Position numbers and translations under genes: made by a program
Notes under the pieces: generated by a model
The model's database searches: none
What the model was told of the DNA's origin: nothing
The model's input: the letters and a program-made list of their open reading frames with translations, nothing else
DNA from: Solen grandis
Taxonomy: Eukaryota > Mollusca > Bivalvia > Adapedonta > Solenidae
Length of the DNA: 64,000 bases
NCBI GenBank assembly: GCA_021229015.1
Contig: CM037789.1
Coordinates: 43,390,377 to 43,454,376 of the forward strand
Direction: 5' to 3'
Shown: one piece after another, positions 46,513 to 58,373 of the stretch
Position numbering within the stretch: position 1 is the first letter of the stretch
How the letters are laid out: the number at the start of each line of letters is the position of its first letter

Positions 46513-47389
46513 CTCCGTATATTCATTGACATCATCATGTCCGCTTATAAATACCCTTCCTGTCAGAAAATCAGGGTAATAAGTCGAAGACAACATAGAG
46601 ATATCACTTTTCATGGCGATATATGAAATCTTTAATTAGCACCGAAGTCTAACATTGTTAATATTTTACTGCTGTAAGGAATTAACGTGAACAATTCTTG
46701 CTACTTAAGTACAAATTATCTTGTTTTTCTTTTGCATAATAAACTACAATTGTTGCTAGAAATTTTCATGGTAAGGTTAGAAAATGAGTTTACCAAAATC
46801 AGAAAATGAATTAGATGTGTAAGAGGAATGTTATGAATAAACAAATTGATGCACCTAGCTAGAAGGATCACCAATCTCGGTTTTTGTATGAATCTTAATT
46901 TGGGAAAATCTCTTCAGTTTAACAAACAACCAGTTTAAGATAATTACAATGCAAACATTATCTCTTTGAAATAATCTTATATGAATTGCTTCAAGACTGA
47001 AAATTAGAATAATGAATACCTTCGTAAATGAACAATACATCAGATAATTTTGGTTGTCTTCTTTTTTTTTTAAAGAGAAATAGTTTAAATTCGATTACAA
47101 TGATCCTCCCAATCAAGGGTGTTAAATTATGATTAAGACATTTTAACGATGCAACGGCACACAAAACGTGTTTTTATTACAATGCTAATGCATTGTTTGC
47201 TGCTGAGAAATATTTTGCAACTGTTGTTGAATTTGAAGGTGCCCAGGCTTGTTTGAAAGACGGCACATGTGCATTATCTTGAAGAAGGCAGCGGTTTCCC
47301 ACACACCGTCCGTATGATAATAATTAATCGTGAAGTGTGGAGTTTCTTATCTTTAATCACCATTAACAATGAGGTATTATATATATCAG

Positions 47390-48278
47390 ACTCATATCGA
47401 GTGTCTGTCAAAATCTTTGGCCAATTAGAAAATCGTGGGCTGATCTGAAATTAATTGTTGGCTGATTGTTTCCAAATCTTGGGCCGATTTCTAATCCACA
47501 AAGCAGCGCATCAGACGTGAAAATACAAAGATTGCAAACGTTATTGAAAGTGCTAATTTTAAAAGTATGTACATAAAAATAGAAAAAAATGTAGCAGATT
47601 CGAAGGGAATAATTTTAATTTTATATATAAAACATCCAAAAGTAGTGGCGGGAAATAATTCGTTGTCATAACAAATAACGCTTGGCGTAAATGGCGTTCT
47701 ACCTGGTTAGCAAAAAAGAAAAAAAGACACACTCGAAGACGTCGGCGTCAAACTTTTTCTTCAAAGAATTAAGTATCCGCTTACCAAAGATCCGTATCCC
47801 GATAGGTTCTGGGTCATGATGAACTTGATAACAGGGTTTGTACATTCTGAACAGACTGGAGTTTGGGGGCAGAAGCGAAAAATGTTCGAAAAATACCTAT
47901 TTTCTTACAAATAAGTTTAAACTGGAGTGCCCGGTATTACACCGATACGTTTACTGAACTTACATTAACCTAATAACGCTTGGAAAATATGCATAGACGA
48001 ATTTGAACAATACCCTTTTTATTTAATACCTCCTGAAAAGTAAACAAAAAATGTAAAATGCATGTTTTATTCTAAATTTTATATCGATGGCTGCCACCCT
48101 AATCCCCCGCTTCAACAGACGAACACCAGTCGGTTAAGAATGTCCTCATGATATCATACACATCGAGATTAAGGCGTTCCCTTTCAAAGTCGGCCTATGA
48201 TGGTTTTTGCACACGAGTTAAGATCGGCCAACGATTTTCGAATCGGCCCACAATCTTGGACAGACCCTCGATTTGAGT
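47390..48278. mobile_element. 889-bp element with about 55-bp TIRs
   Basis: Left ACTCATATCGAGTGTCTGTC, then AAAATCGTGGGCTGATCT. The reverse complement of the right end is ACTCAAATCGAGGGTCTGTC, then AAAATCGTTGGCCGATCT. No ORF inside. Absent from copy B between the blocks at 57.84 and 58.56 kb. I see no clear target duplication and cannot assign a superfamily. Confidence 0.75.
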
Positions 48279-48790
48279 ATGAGAAAATGTCTTTAAACAT
48301 TATGTTGTAATTTTCAACAAGCCCCTATGAATTAAAAAAACTGTTACAAATAGGAATAAGAACAAGAATCATTCGACAACATTGAATGATATACTCGTAT
48401 AATACCATGCTTGTGCTTATGTGTCATTATATTCATCCATTCTTCAGGACACATCAAAAGAAATAAAAAATGAAAAGAAATCAAAACGTTAAAAACACTG
48501 GAAGACTCTGATCTGACCAGAAAATAGGAATAGTAATGATAAAACATGTCGTATACATATGTGGCCTGTTTGGTGAAGATTATCACTTAAAACGTTTTGT
48601 TCAGTGCATGTTAAAAGATTCTTTATGAGCAAATTGCAGATGCACAAGCGTGCATTTGATTATAGGGTTACTGTTTTGATACGTGAATAATGCAAAGACA
48701 AATTTCGCGAAAATAAAGTAGACCTTACTTGACAGTTATCGCTTACTGCACATGTTCTAACTAAGTTATTGTGGTGGAGTAAATCAAATA

Positions 48791-48968
48791 CAGTTGTACC
48801 TGTATTAGCGGCCACCTGTATTAAGCGGTCAACCTCCATTTAGCGGTCAATTTTAACATAACTAAACTAGCATTTTGTCTTATGCTTGACCTTCATTTAG
48901 CAACCATCTCTATTAAGCGGTCATTTTCTCTTGTTCCCTTGACAGACCGCTAAAGACAGGTTTGACTG
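48791..48968. mobile_element. 178-bp TA-flanked MITE
   Basis: CAGTTGTACCTGTATTAGCG at the left; the reverse complement of the right end is CAGTCAAACCTGTCTTTAGC. TA flanks both ends. The interior repeats TTAAGCGGTCA several times. A fragment lies near 41303. Tc1/mariner-type by ends and target. Confidence 0.85.
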
Positions 48969-50339
48969 TATTCGTATATTGCTTTTGCCTATGAAATTAT
49001 GAAAATGTTTTCTCTCTTAACTGACAGGCTTCCATATGAATTATTTTTGGTCTCACAAATTTGATACGCCCATGCACAAGTAAGTGGTTTCATTTCCGGA
49101 TCTTAAAGCCTGCTTGGTACAATTTTAAAACAGTATTTTTCTACAATTCGAATATACGTCACGTCAACTTGTACACAATTAAAAGAAAAACAAAACATTC
49201 TATTTGTATATGAAATAGACACGAACGCCGGGAAATGGATTAGATTTTAATAAATATTAATACTTGTGCACGCTTGAACAACAACAACAAAATAATAAAA
49301 CGTAATACGGACAAGTTGGTAAACATATTTTTATCATAAAATTATTATTATAAGTGGTTCTTCTAGAGCATATAATCGTAATTCATGAAATTCATTTCCC
49401 AAAACAGCATTTTGCTACAAAAAAGAATATTTTCCTAAGAGGAAGAGATGCGCGCGCACACACGCAACTACTTTTTTCTTCCGTCCAAAGTAACTCCCTT
49501 ACGTTTGTATGTAAGACACATCTGATAGAAGCTTGGATGATGTGTTGTTTTTTAGCGAGTATTGGTGAATAACGATAATGCTTTTCTCCCTCTTTAAGGT
49601 GTTCCTTAGGGAAAGATAAACTTTGTTTTTTTCTACTTTAAATTTAATTGCAGCCTACGAAGTGGCCACATATTGATGCAATAAAAGACACGGTAATAGC
49701 TGACATGAATCGTGGTTTGGAATACTTATGTCAGAAAAAAGCTTTAAGCTAATGTTTTGCTTTGTAGAAACCCAACTATAAATATTTTTTTGTGTGTCTT
49801 GTTTGGAACCAATGTTACTCAGACAGGTTCTTTAACATTACACATTGGGCGTCTTGCTTATCGATGACGTAACCATTAACATACTTTTGCAACAGAAATT
49901 TGGCTTCAATTTTTATTACATTTACGTATTTTTCACGACCAGGTTTTTATGTTGATATTTGCCGGATTGGAGAATCAAATAAACAATATTGTAAAGAATA
50001 CATGTGTATCATGAATAACACTCTCACGAAAGTCCCTGTATATGTAATGGCATTACCTAGGCGTTTATGTAATAAATGAAACAGTATCTTTTACTCCTCA
50101 ACTATTTCGAAATACGATTGAAAATTTGAATTATGTATGATCTCACGAATATATATACATAAATATTTTCTTTTTAGACATACACATAATTTTATTCAGA
50201 TTTGACCTATACTTATCCTCATCTCATACAAAGTATAGACATAATAAGAAACGCTGACAGAGGTACAGATAATTAATATGCAAGTGAAATAAAAACATGA
50301 AATAAAGAGAAAAAAATCTTGAAAGTCAGTCAACCTTAA

Positions 50340-50562
50340 CCCTTCCCTCATATAAACTCATTTTGACGCACTCAATAGGTACCACATCAAGCCTGATCTG
50401 CAGAAAACCACAGTTAATCCTTAACAAATTTAATTATAAAATCCTCATTTCCAGACCACTGAGGAGCAGCGAACAGCATAAAACCTGATCAGCCTGCGAG
50501 TTATTCGCAGGCTGATCTGGTTTTAGTTGTTCGCATAGGTCTTTTCATGGTGAGGGAAAGGG
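50340..50562 (-). mobile_element. piggyBac-type MITE with central palindrome (copy 3)
   Basis: TTAA at 50336-50339 and 50563-50566. Ends CCCTTCCCTCATATAAACTC and GTGAGGGAAAGGG. Carries GCGAACAGCATAAAACC and the CCTGCGAGTTATTCGCAGG palindrome centre. Copy-A specific. Confidence 0.9.
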
Positions 50563-53075
50563 TTAAGAATAATTGTAATAGATATATTTTAAGGAAGTGT
50601 CGTGGAGCTGTCATTTGCAGACAGCATACCTTTAATTTCATATGGAGGATGAACACAAAAAAGATTCAGGCATACCCATAAGTATACAAAAAAAGTTTCA
50701 TATAATGGTGTATTTCGGTTAAACGGATGTAGCTACACATATATATCAAGCCTAAAGTCTGAGGTAAATATGAGCGATTTTTATGCCTTGTTATGGAAGC
50801 AGTGTTTAAGCGTGAGAGAGCATACAGAAACTACTTAATGTAATAAACGTAATAAATGCGCTGTAATTGAATATTGGTTTAGACCATAGCTACATCTTAC
50901 TATCCAATCAGTGTCAATAATTTCGATTGCCTACATTCTATAAATGTGCCACTTCGTAAAATAATATGTTTGATTTCAAGTGTGTTCACACTTTTGAAAA
51001 TATTTTCGGGATTCTCAATGTAAGCAAATACGAAACTATCTTTAATTAGAAAGTAGATATAACTAGATCTTGCTTATCAGCCCCCGTAACAAGCATCTGA
51101 TATGCCGCCAACTTGATCTAACTGATCCGTCATATAACATCGGGGGATTTGATTGTATGTGCCTAAGGTTATTTTTGGCTCAGAACATTATCAACACTGC
51201 ATGTTGCACTCATAATGATGAAAAGTACTTTTTGTAAATTCTTTGGTTAAAATAAAAGTCAGTGAATGTAATGTTAGACAGTTAGAACAAAGCAAGTAAT
51301 GGCGGGAGGCATTATTTTTTCAAAATATATATCCCAAGTATTCGTCTATACGTACAGACTTGTAACTGGTCATAAATATATAGGGATGAAATTAGTTTCA
51401 TATTCACATTTCATGGAAATTATTGACAATTCCCATATCAAACATAACGTGTGTGGCTCTAAACATCAAGTTATGAAAGTTCTTATTAATATATTTGCAT
51501 GTGGTTTTATAGTTTTTCGTAGAAGTTAAACTGTACACAATTCCTTCGAGGTCGTTCATAAATTACATCTTCTTAAAAAAAGATAAATTGTTTGAAATTG
51601 AACCTGCCAGCAAATAATAATAATAATAATGATAAAATAGTAATCAATAATAAAACTGATTATAATATCGGCATCAGATGTACTTTTAAACTGGCTTCGA
51701 AAAAAAATGTCAGTCAAACCATGGTAAAAGGAATTCCAGAAGAATATTTTTGCATACTATAAATAATTATGCATGTTTCTTTTAAAATATTGAACGTCAT
51801 TCTTGAAATGATGTAAATTATGTAGGTAATCAATGCATTTGCCTAAATCAGAGAGAATTAGTAGACCGGGATTTATAACTAGTTTTGCATAAAAGTTGAT
51901 ACAGGTATTACGACCAGAACGATAATTATCCTCAGTTCTCGCCAGAATCTTAATTTGGGAAATTTAATTGAATCTAACAACCAATCTCTTTGAGTGAATT
52001 ACATTGGCAACAGTTGGAAATCAATCTGAAAGCATCATTGTGTAACTTAAAGCTTGAATAATGTATGATTTTATAATCGAATTATACACTATGCTTCAAA
52101 TTTTAAGATGTAGATTAAATGGAATTTCTTGTTTAGTTGCATACGTTTAAGTCAATCAGTGTTACTTAATCATGATTAGAACATTGCAACGATGCAACTA
52201 GGCATTAACCGTGTTATTACAAAGCTTATGCAATCTCTGCAGTAGTAAACAAGTTATCGAAACCAATTTTACAGCTTCTGTTGAATTTGAAGTTGCATTA
52301 TCTTGAAATATCTTGCAATTAGCAGTCTTCTCTCACATACGAGTATTCCATCATAATTGTTAATGAAACGAAGCGAGTGGGACTTCCCGAAATGACAAAT
52401 AATCATATTAGAAACACAAGAATTCATTTTGGTGAATAAGAAAATGTATATAAATATACAATGGTTACCTTCAACAACGCCACTATGACGTTACACAAGT
52501 TATCTTCTGAAATTATAGTATGGCTTTGATTTATTTGAGTTAATATTTTCTACGCCCAGTTGTAACAGTTACCGTAACTATACAGGACATCGAGTATATG
52601 CAACGCCTCTTGTCACTGCCGAATGTGAGTGGAAAATGTACCAAACATGACTATATGGAAACTATACGACAACACTAACACTTAAGAATTCTTAGATTAA
52701 CATCCTAATGAAAAAAAAAATGTTAACCTTTTTAAATGACGAGATGTACTTAAACAGCAAAGGAATTGGACACGATGATATGAACGCGCACTTCATTTAA
52801 AATACACAGAACAAGTGATGAACAATGTGAAATGGAACATAATATTAAAAATATTAATAACTGTATTTATACATCGAAGCTGCAGTAAACAAGAAGTATA
52901 ACAGCATACTAACATAATGAGGATTTAGCATTAGATACTAGGCAGAGGTTTAAATATGTAAAATATTTTCTTTCGTATTGTGTTTTTAAACGATGTAATA
53001 TGTAAATTTTCTCATACCGCTGTGGCTATCTAGAGGTTTCGGTCTCAGCCTCCAATCTGAAGGTTTAGAAATTAA

Positions 53076-53220
53076 GGTAAAGTCCCTGTAATGGTCTACG
53101 TCCTGGACTACTTTATCTCTACTAATAAAACCAAAGTACCCTAATGAAACATTGGGAAACCTTGGTCATTTCCGTGAAAGGCCATGAGGTCCGAAATGTA
53201 GCGGAACCATTACAGGGACC
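53076..53220 (-). mobile_element. TTAA-flanked MITE (second copy of the 3288-3429 family)
   Basis: TTAA at 53072-53075 and 53221-53224. Left GGTAAAGTCCCTGTAATGG; right end CCATTACAGGGACC. Contains TACCCTAATGAAACATTGGG and GTGAAAGGCCATGAGGTCC, the complements of words in the first copy. Confidence 0.85.
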
Positions 53221-53224
53221 TTAA

Positions 53225-54179
53225 ATATATTTACAATCATGAGTGAAACATATCTGTTTATGTACATTGTAGTAAGGTTCTGGGACCATTATGTGTGAAA
53301 ATGAGAATCATAAAAAAACATTATTATTTACCGTAATTATATGACACTCAATGGTGCATGCTGATAAGTTTTATTAGCGGTAACTTAAGTCATGGTATTT
53401 TTAATTTGAACCACTATGTTCTGCTTGCCGCCAAAAGAAAACAAAAACAAAACAAAAACTTGAAGTACAAAGGCACAATTTTTATCATGAAATGTGTCAA
53501 TTATTTACAAAACTTGGCAAAACAATTCTTTATAGGACTGAGACGGAGAAACACATTTTTCATATCTTTCATTGTTTTATTTTTTTTTACCTTCTAATAG
53601 AAAAGAAGGTGTTTCGACAATAAAGAAGACTAGTGATTTATTAAAAGCACTTAATCATGGAACTTACTTAAGAAATTGCACCATTTTATTGTCGAGGAAA
53701 TACTTCAAAAGACTGTAACAATGCCGTGTAGTATGAGATAAAGAGTACCTAAAAGTTTACTTTGGAATATGAACATAAAATACTTAATCAGCTAAGCAAA
53801 ACATAAATATAGTACTAACACTCTTTCCTTTCTAAATCTGATAAGATTCATACAGAAATAGTGCTAAAAGAGAAAAACAGAAAGAAAAAAGATGAATCTA
53901 CAAGTACTCAAACCCACAACTCTCAGGTTTAAAGCAGTTTAAGCATCATCAAATCATTGTAAATTGACATTAATGTATACTAATGAATTATCAATAAATT
54001 GTCTCTTTCTGAAGAACATTTAAAACCGTCTGACTCATGCACAATTCCGTCAATCCTTTTAAGCGATTATCATTATGGAGGTAGTTAGGGCATATTTCCC
54101 AATTCCTCTACACTTTACATCTTGCTATTACTTGTATTTATTTTATTTATGATAAGAAATTTTCAGTACATTTATAATG
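53225..54179. other. Spacer between duplication copies, no gene seen
   Basis: AT-rich; a 79-codon frame at 53358-53597 has no recognisable domain. The exact edge of copy B is not sharp by eye. Confidence 0.4.
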
Positions 54180-54310
54180 ATTTTACTGATTTGATTGATT
54201 AATTTTGCATGCCTTTAACTCACAGCCTGTTGTCCTAAGCCTTATACAATATGATATTAACATAATTTGAAAATACCCCATTTTCAATTTGTTTTACTGT
54301 GTACGAGCTG

Positions 54311-55329
54311 TGTCCAAAACGTTCGTTGACACCTAGACTAGAATAAAAACAAGTCATGTATTCGTTACAAAAAAAAATCTCCGTTATTACCATACTTTAA
54401 GTGAAGATTACACAAAACATGGCTAGTTTACGGTCAGCTGTAATTAAAATAATGACCATTAAAACAACTATACTATCAGTCGTGCGACGAAGTTGAAATG
54501 ACGTTGCGACGTCTGCATCAGAATAACAATAAAGTTTAAACAGGTGGAGAAATTTCGGGTTTTATTTTATTAGGATAAAAGTCACGAAACCCATTTTGCG
54601 TTCATACCCAAATTCTTTGTTAGTTTATTATTTACAGTATATCTACTAATGTCGAGACGCTCAATAATATGGTGAACACTGATGCGACGGTCTTTCACTG
54701 CAAGCTCTTCCACTGTTGCGATGACGTCAGCATTCGCAATCTTTAGTAGGTCAGACCTGTTATCATCATTGTTAAAGGATCGCCTGTTCGAATAACGCTT
54801 GTGCCACTTGTAAACTAGTTAACGGCACACCGACGTCTGTCTAGTTGTTGTTTGTATAATTTCTAAAGGTGTCCTTGGGTGTTTTGTCAAATTATAAACG
54901 CAATCTGATGCTAATCCGCGGTTTCTCTTCATCAAAAGACCATAAAGTGGCCATACAGTAATACAATAACAAGTGCGCTACGAAAATGACCGTCATTATT
55001 GTATGCAGTATACAAATGTGTTAAGAATGTTAGGAAGTGAGGTCAACTTATAGAGTAAACAGACATACTAATAACGTCGATAGGTCATTATTAATTGATT
55101 TTTATGACAGCGATGAAAACATTTTTTTTATTCTTTAATGAACTGCGCCGCAAAAGTCAGATATACGGGCAAAAACTGAGCCTATATCATTCGCTGTTAA
55201 GGTTACTCTATTGAAATTTTGCCCAGAGATGTGCAAATCATTATTGTAAAAAAAAGTTTTGAATAAAACGTAGTATTTATAAGGCTATTTTTTCTCAACA
55301 AAATTGTTTGTCCACAAACTTTTTGGACA
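54311..55329 (-). mobile_element. Mariner-type transposon relic
   Basis: Ends TGTCCAAAACGTTCGTTGAC and, as the reverse complement of the right end, TGTCCAAAAAGTTTGTGGAC match at 17 of 20. TA follows the right end; the left flank reads TG. On the minus strand from 54932 the translation gives MKRNRGLASDCVYNLTKHPR, an in-frame stop, then LVYKWHKRYSNRRSFNNDD and KDRRISVHHIIERLDISRY. These resemble the paired helix-turn-helix N-terminus of mariner/SETMAR-type transposases. The D,D-catalytic half is not recognisable. It is inserted in copy B of the duplication; the flanks continue the alignment with copy A near 45300. Confidence 0.8.
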
Positions 55330-56618
55330 TACATCGTACACGTAACAGTTTCATATGCTTTTCTTTATATTTATCTAATTATTCGTTAAACTCAATTTCA
55401 TCGTATAAGCAGACTTTAGTTTGCCTCTTTCTTCTTTTCCCATCACCACTTTGTACTTTAAACGATTCTATTTGGTAAATAATTATTGAATTAAAACATG
55501 TATAGTGCAATCAAATGCATAAAAACAAAAACAAAATCAAATCAAAATACATGTGCTTTTATCGTGAATATTGTATTTGTTATAAAGGCAACAGTCAAAG
55601 TACATATAAATGACAGTATATGTCTAGTTATCTAGTGAAATACGAGCACATGAAGTGTTAAAATAAGATAAACGAGACCGTAAATTGCCTTCAAATAGAT
55701 TATAAACAAATCGATTCTAAAAGAAACAACATTCGTCTTCATGAACCTCGTGGAGGTAGACTTCTTTAAAATCTACTTTCAAAACTTTTACTTTTGATAA
55801 ATCTTCGAAAATGATTTTAAATGATGTACGTGTGTAATAAAATGCCCCAAGGAAAGAAGTTAAGCAGTATTCTCACAGCGATCCAAATGAGTATCTATTT
55901 TTAATTAGAACGTAGACTTCAGATGATCGCCTGATATAATGCCAACTTCTAATTGAGCCGTTCCTTCAACACCAGGGCTTTGATTGAATGAATATAAGGT
56001 TATATTTAGCTCTGAACAATATTATCTGTACAAGACGCTCTCTCAAAGGTAAAAGGGTTCATTATGTGATTTCCAGATTATACAAAGGTAGAATACTGAG
56101 CGAATTGGAAGAGAGTATTGCTGACATTGAAATTTGCATACGGCATCAGTCAGAATGTTTTTGTTCTTGAATACCAAAATGCGTAAATGTATTTTCCAAT
56201 TTATGTTGAACTGTTCATATATAAGGACAAAATAAATTAATATATGCGTTTTCATGAACTAATATATAACCGTTTCTATATCAAATAAAGAATATATGAG
56301 ACCTTGATATGTGACTGCCTCCCATTTGCACTCAAATTGACGGTAAAAATATGTTAACTTAATTTCGGACGTAAATGTTATCAATTTTGTTATTAAGTCT
56401 ACCAACGGCCAGACATGTACTGATTTTCGAATTATTAGCAAATAAAATCTGTTTCCCGTTTACAAACCGAACTTGAATTGCGTTATACGGACACTTCACA
56501 AGTCATAGATCACGTGATCGATAATGCGATGTTAACAAAATGTCAGAGTCCTCTGCGTCACTATCGAAGAGATAAATAGTTATGTTATTTCACGGTTATA
56601 ATACTGTGGCGAAAAAGA

Positions 56619-56705
56619 CATGGCACGTCCGGGACTCAAACCCAGGGCCTCATGAATACCGTTCCTGCGGTCTACCAACTCAGCTACCAAGTCACATGTC
56701 TTCTT
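56619..56705 (-). mobile_element. tRNA-like SINE head
   Basis: Minus strand: GACTTGGTAGCTGAGTTGGT (A box), then GCCCTGGGTTTGAGTCCCGG (B box) and ACGTGCCATG. Lies within a copy-B-specific block of about 0.8 kb. The acceptor stem does not pair convincingly, so I call it a SINE. Confidence 0.6.
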
Positions 56706-58212
56706 ACCAAATGATTTATCACCAATTACGGGTACCCGGCTACAATACGTCTGGATTTGAATCACAGTGACATCAATACTGATCAAAGTCTACATAAAGG
56801 TAAAATCTCTTAGCTGTCGCCAAGTCGTTTCAAGGTATTAAACTGCTATAGTTAGAAATTTACATGCGCATCTGCGAACGGGCACTTGCGATGTCACATG
56901 ATTTTTCAGAAATCTATTTTTAAAACTTATTTAAATTTGCGTTGGAAAAACTGAGAAAACGACAATATCACGGGATTTATTAGGTGATGTAAGCTGTCAG
57001 TGATTAAATTCCAATGCCTCACACACAATTATAACATGATTGGTTTTCATGAAATTAGAAGTTTTATTTTTTTCGTCATTTTAGCATCTGGTGGTCAGTC
57101 TTTTTAAATCAGTCCAAGAGAATGTGATAAATGAAAGATTTAGCGAAACCAAATGACTAATGGCTTTAACGTATATTCAACATCATCGAGCCCGTTAATT
57201 ACTACCCTCCCTGCAGCAAATCTGTGATCTGAGTGATATGTCGAAGACAACAAAAATTATCATGCTGAGAGATGTAAAATTAAATCGGAATCGAAATTTT
57301 AGCCAAACATTGTTAACATTTTACTGCTGTAAGTGATTAAAGACGACACATTTTGCTAACTACAGATAATTTCTTTAACTTTGGTAAAATAAACTGTAAT
57401 TGCTGCCACGAAATTTGTAAATAAGTATGTAATTAAACATATGAAAATAAAAATCAGATTTGTGAATAAATTGTTATGCATATAAGTTGATGCTCCTGGG
57501 TTATAAAAATCTATTCTCTTTTCTTTTATATACCTTAATTCGGGAATTTCGCTTCAATATAATATGAAATTAGATTTAGATTAATACATTTCAAACAAAG
57601 TCTCCTTGAAATAATTTTATATAATTTCCTTCATGACTGAAAATTAGAATAATTAGTAAAGTCGTACTGAATAATACCTCAGATTTCTGAGACTTTTTTA
57701 CTTTTCTTTTTGTAAATGAATTAAGGTAAAACTTTTTGTGCCTCCTAGTCAGGGGTGTTTAATGACGATTACATCATTTTAACGACGCAACAATGCATAA
57801 AACGTGTTCTTATCGCAAAGCGCATGCACTCTCTGGGGTAGTTTGCGAGAGCAAAGATCTATTAAACATTGAATTTTGATTTTTAAAAAGCATTGGGAAA
57901 TCACAGAGGAATTTATATTAAATGAAACCACATTATAAAATAACAATTTCTCTAATACAAGGATTTATTTTCAAATTAATTTATTTTAAATGTTTTTTTT
58001 TTTTTAAGTTACGATTTAAATTCAACCATTGTAGCAGAAAACAACAAAAATTGCATCAATCTTTTCTATTTTACATAAAACCCTTTTTTTATTTTTATGA
58101 CTTATATCAATAAATAAGGTATCATTTTGATGGTAATGAAATGTTCTATTGTGAGGGATAATTTACGTTCATATATTTTCAATAAAAAATGTTTGTGAGA
58201 ATTGGACATTAA

Positions 58213-58373
58213 GATGGCGTGACTTGACTTGACTTGACTATTTGGGTTTACCGTCGCTTCGACAGTATTTCAGTCATATAGCGACGTCCAGCTAATTACA
58301 GGTGGAGGAAGACCCCGAATGCACGGAGGCATCCGGGTAGAACCACCGACCTACCGCAAGTATGATGGCGTGA
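58213..58373 (-). mobile_element. 5'-truncated SINE S1 with 10-bp target duplication
   Basis: The S1 body from CTTGCGGTAGGTCGG to GCGACGGTAAACCC ends in a tail of four TCAAG units (GACTTGACTTGACTTGACT on the plus strand). GATGGCGTGA flanks it at 58213-58222 and 58364-58373, a clean target-site duplication. The tRNA head is missing. Absent from copy A. Confidence 0.9.

Larger units (their letters stand above)
45240..53060. repeat. Segmental duplication, copy A (non-coding)
   Basis: Collinear with copy B (54180-61830) over many blocks. Pairs: 45320-45460/55357-55470, 45710-45830/55836-55970, 45980-46130/56100-56265, 46570-46760/57238-57420, 46900-47200/57530-57840, 49360-50150/58560-59290, 50700-50960/59315-59580, 51840-52440/60340-60940 and 52560-53060/61060-61830. 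One example is ACATTGTTAATATTTTACTG against ACATTGTTAACATTTTACTG. Subunits A1 (about 45.7-47.4 kb) and A2 (about 50.9-52.4 kb) are also related. No coding sequence is conserved between copies. Confidence 0.85.

Noticed and set aside
56619..56705. tRNA gene on the minus strand
   Set aside because: Acceptor-stem pairing is not convincing and it lies in a recent insertion block.
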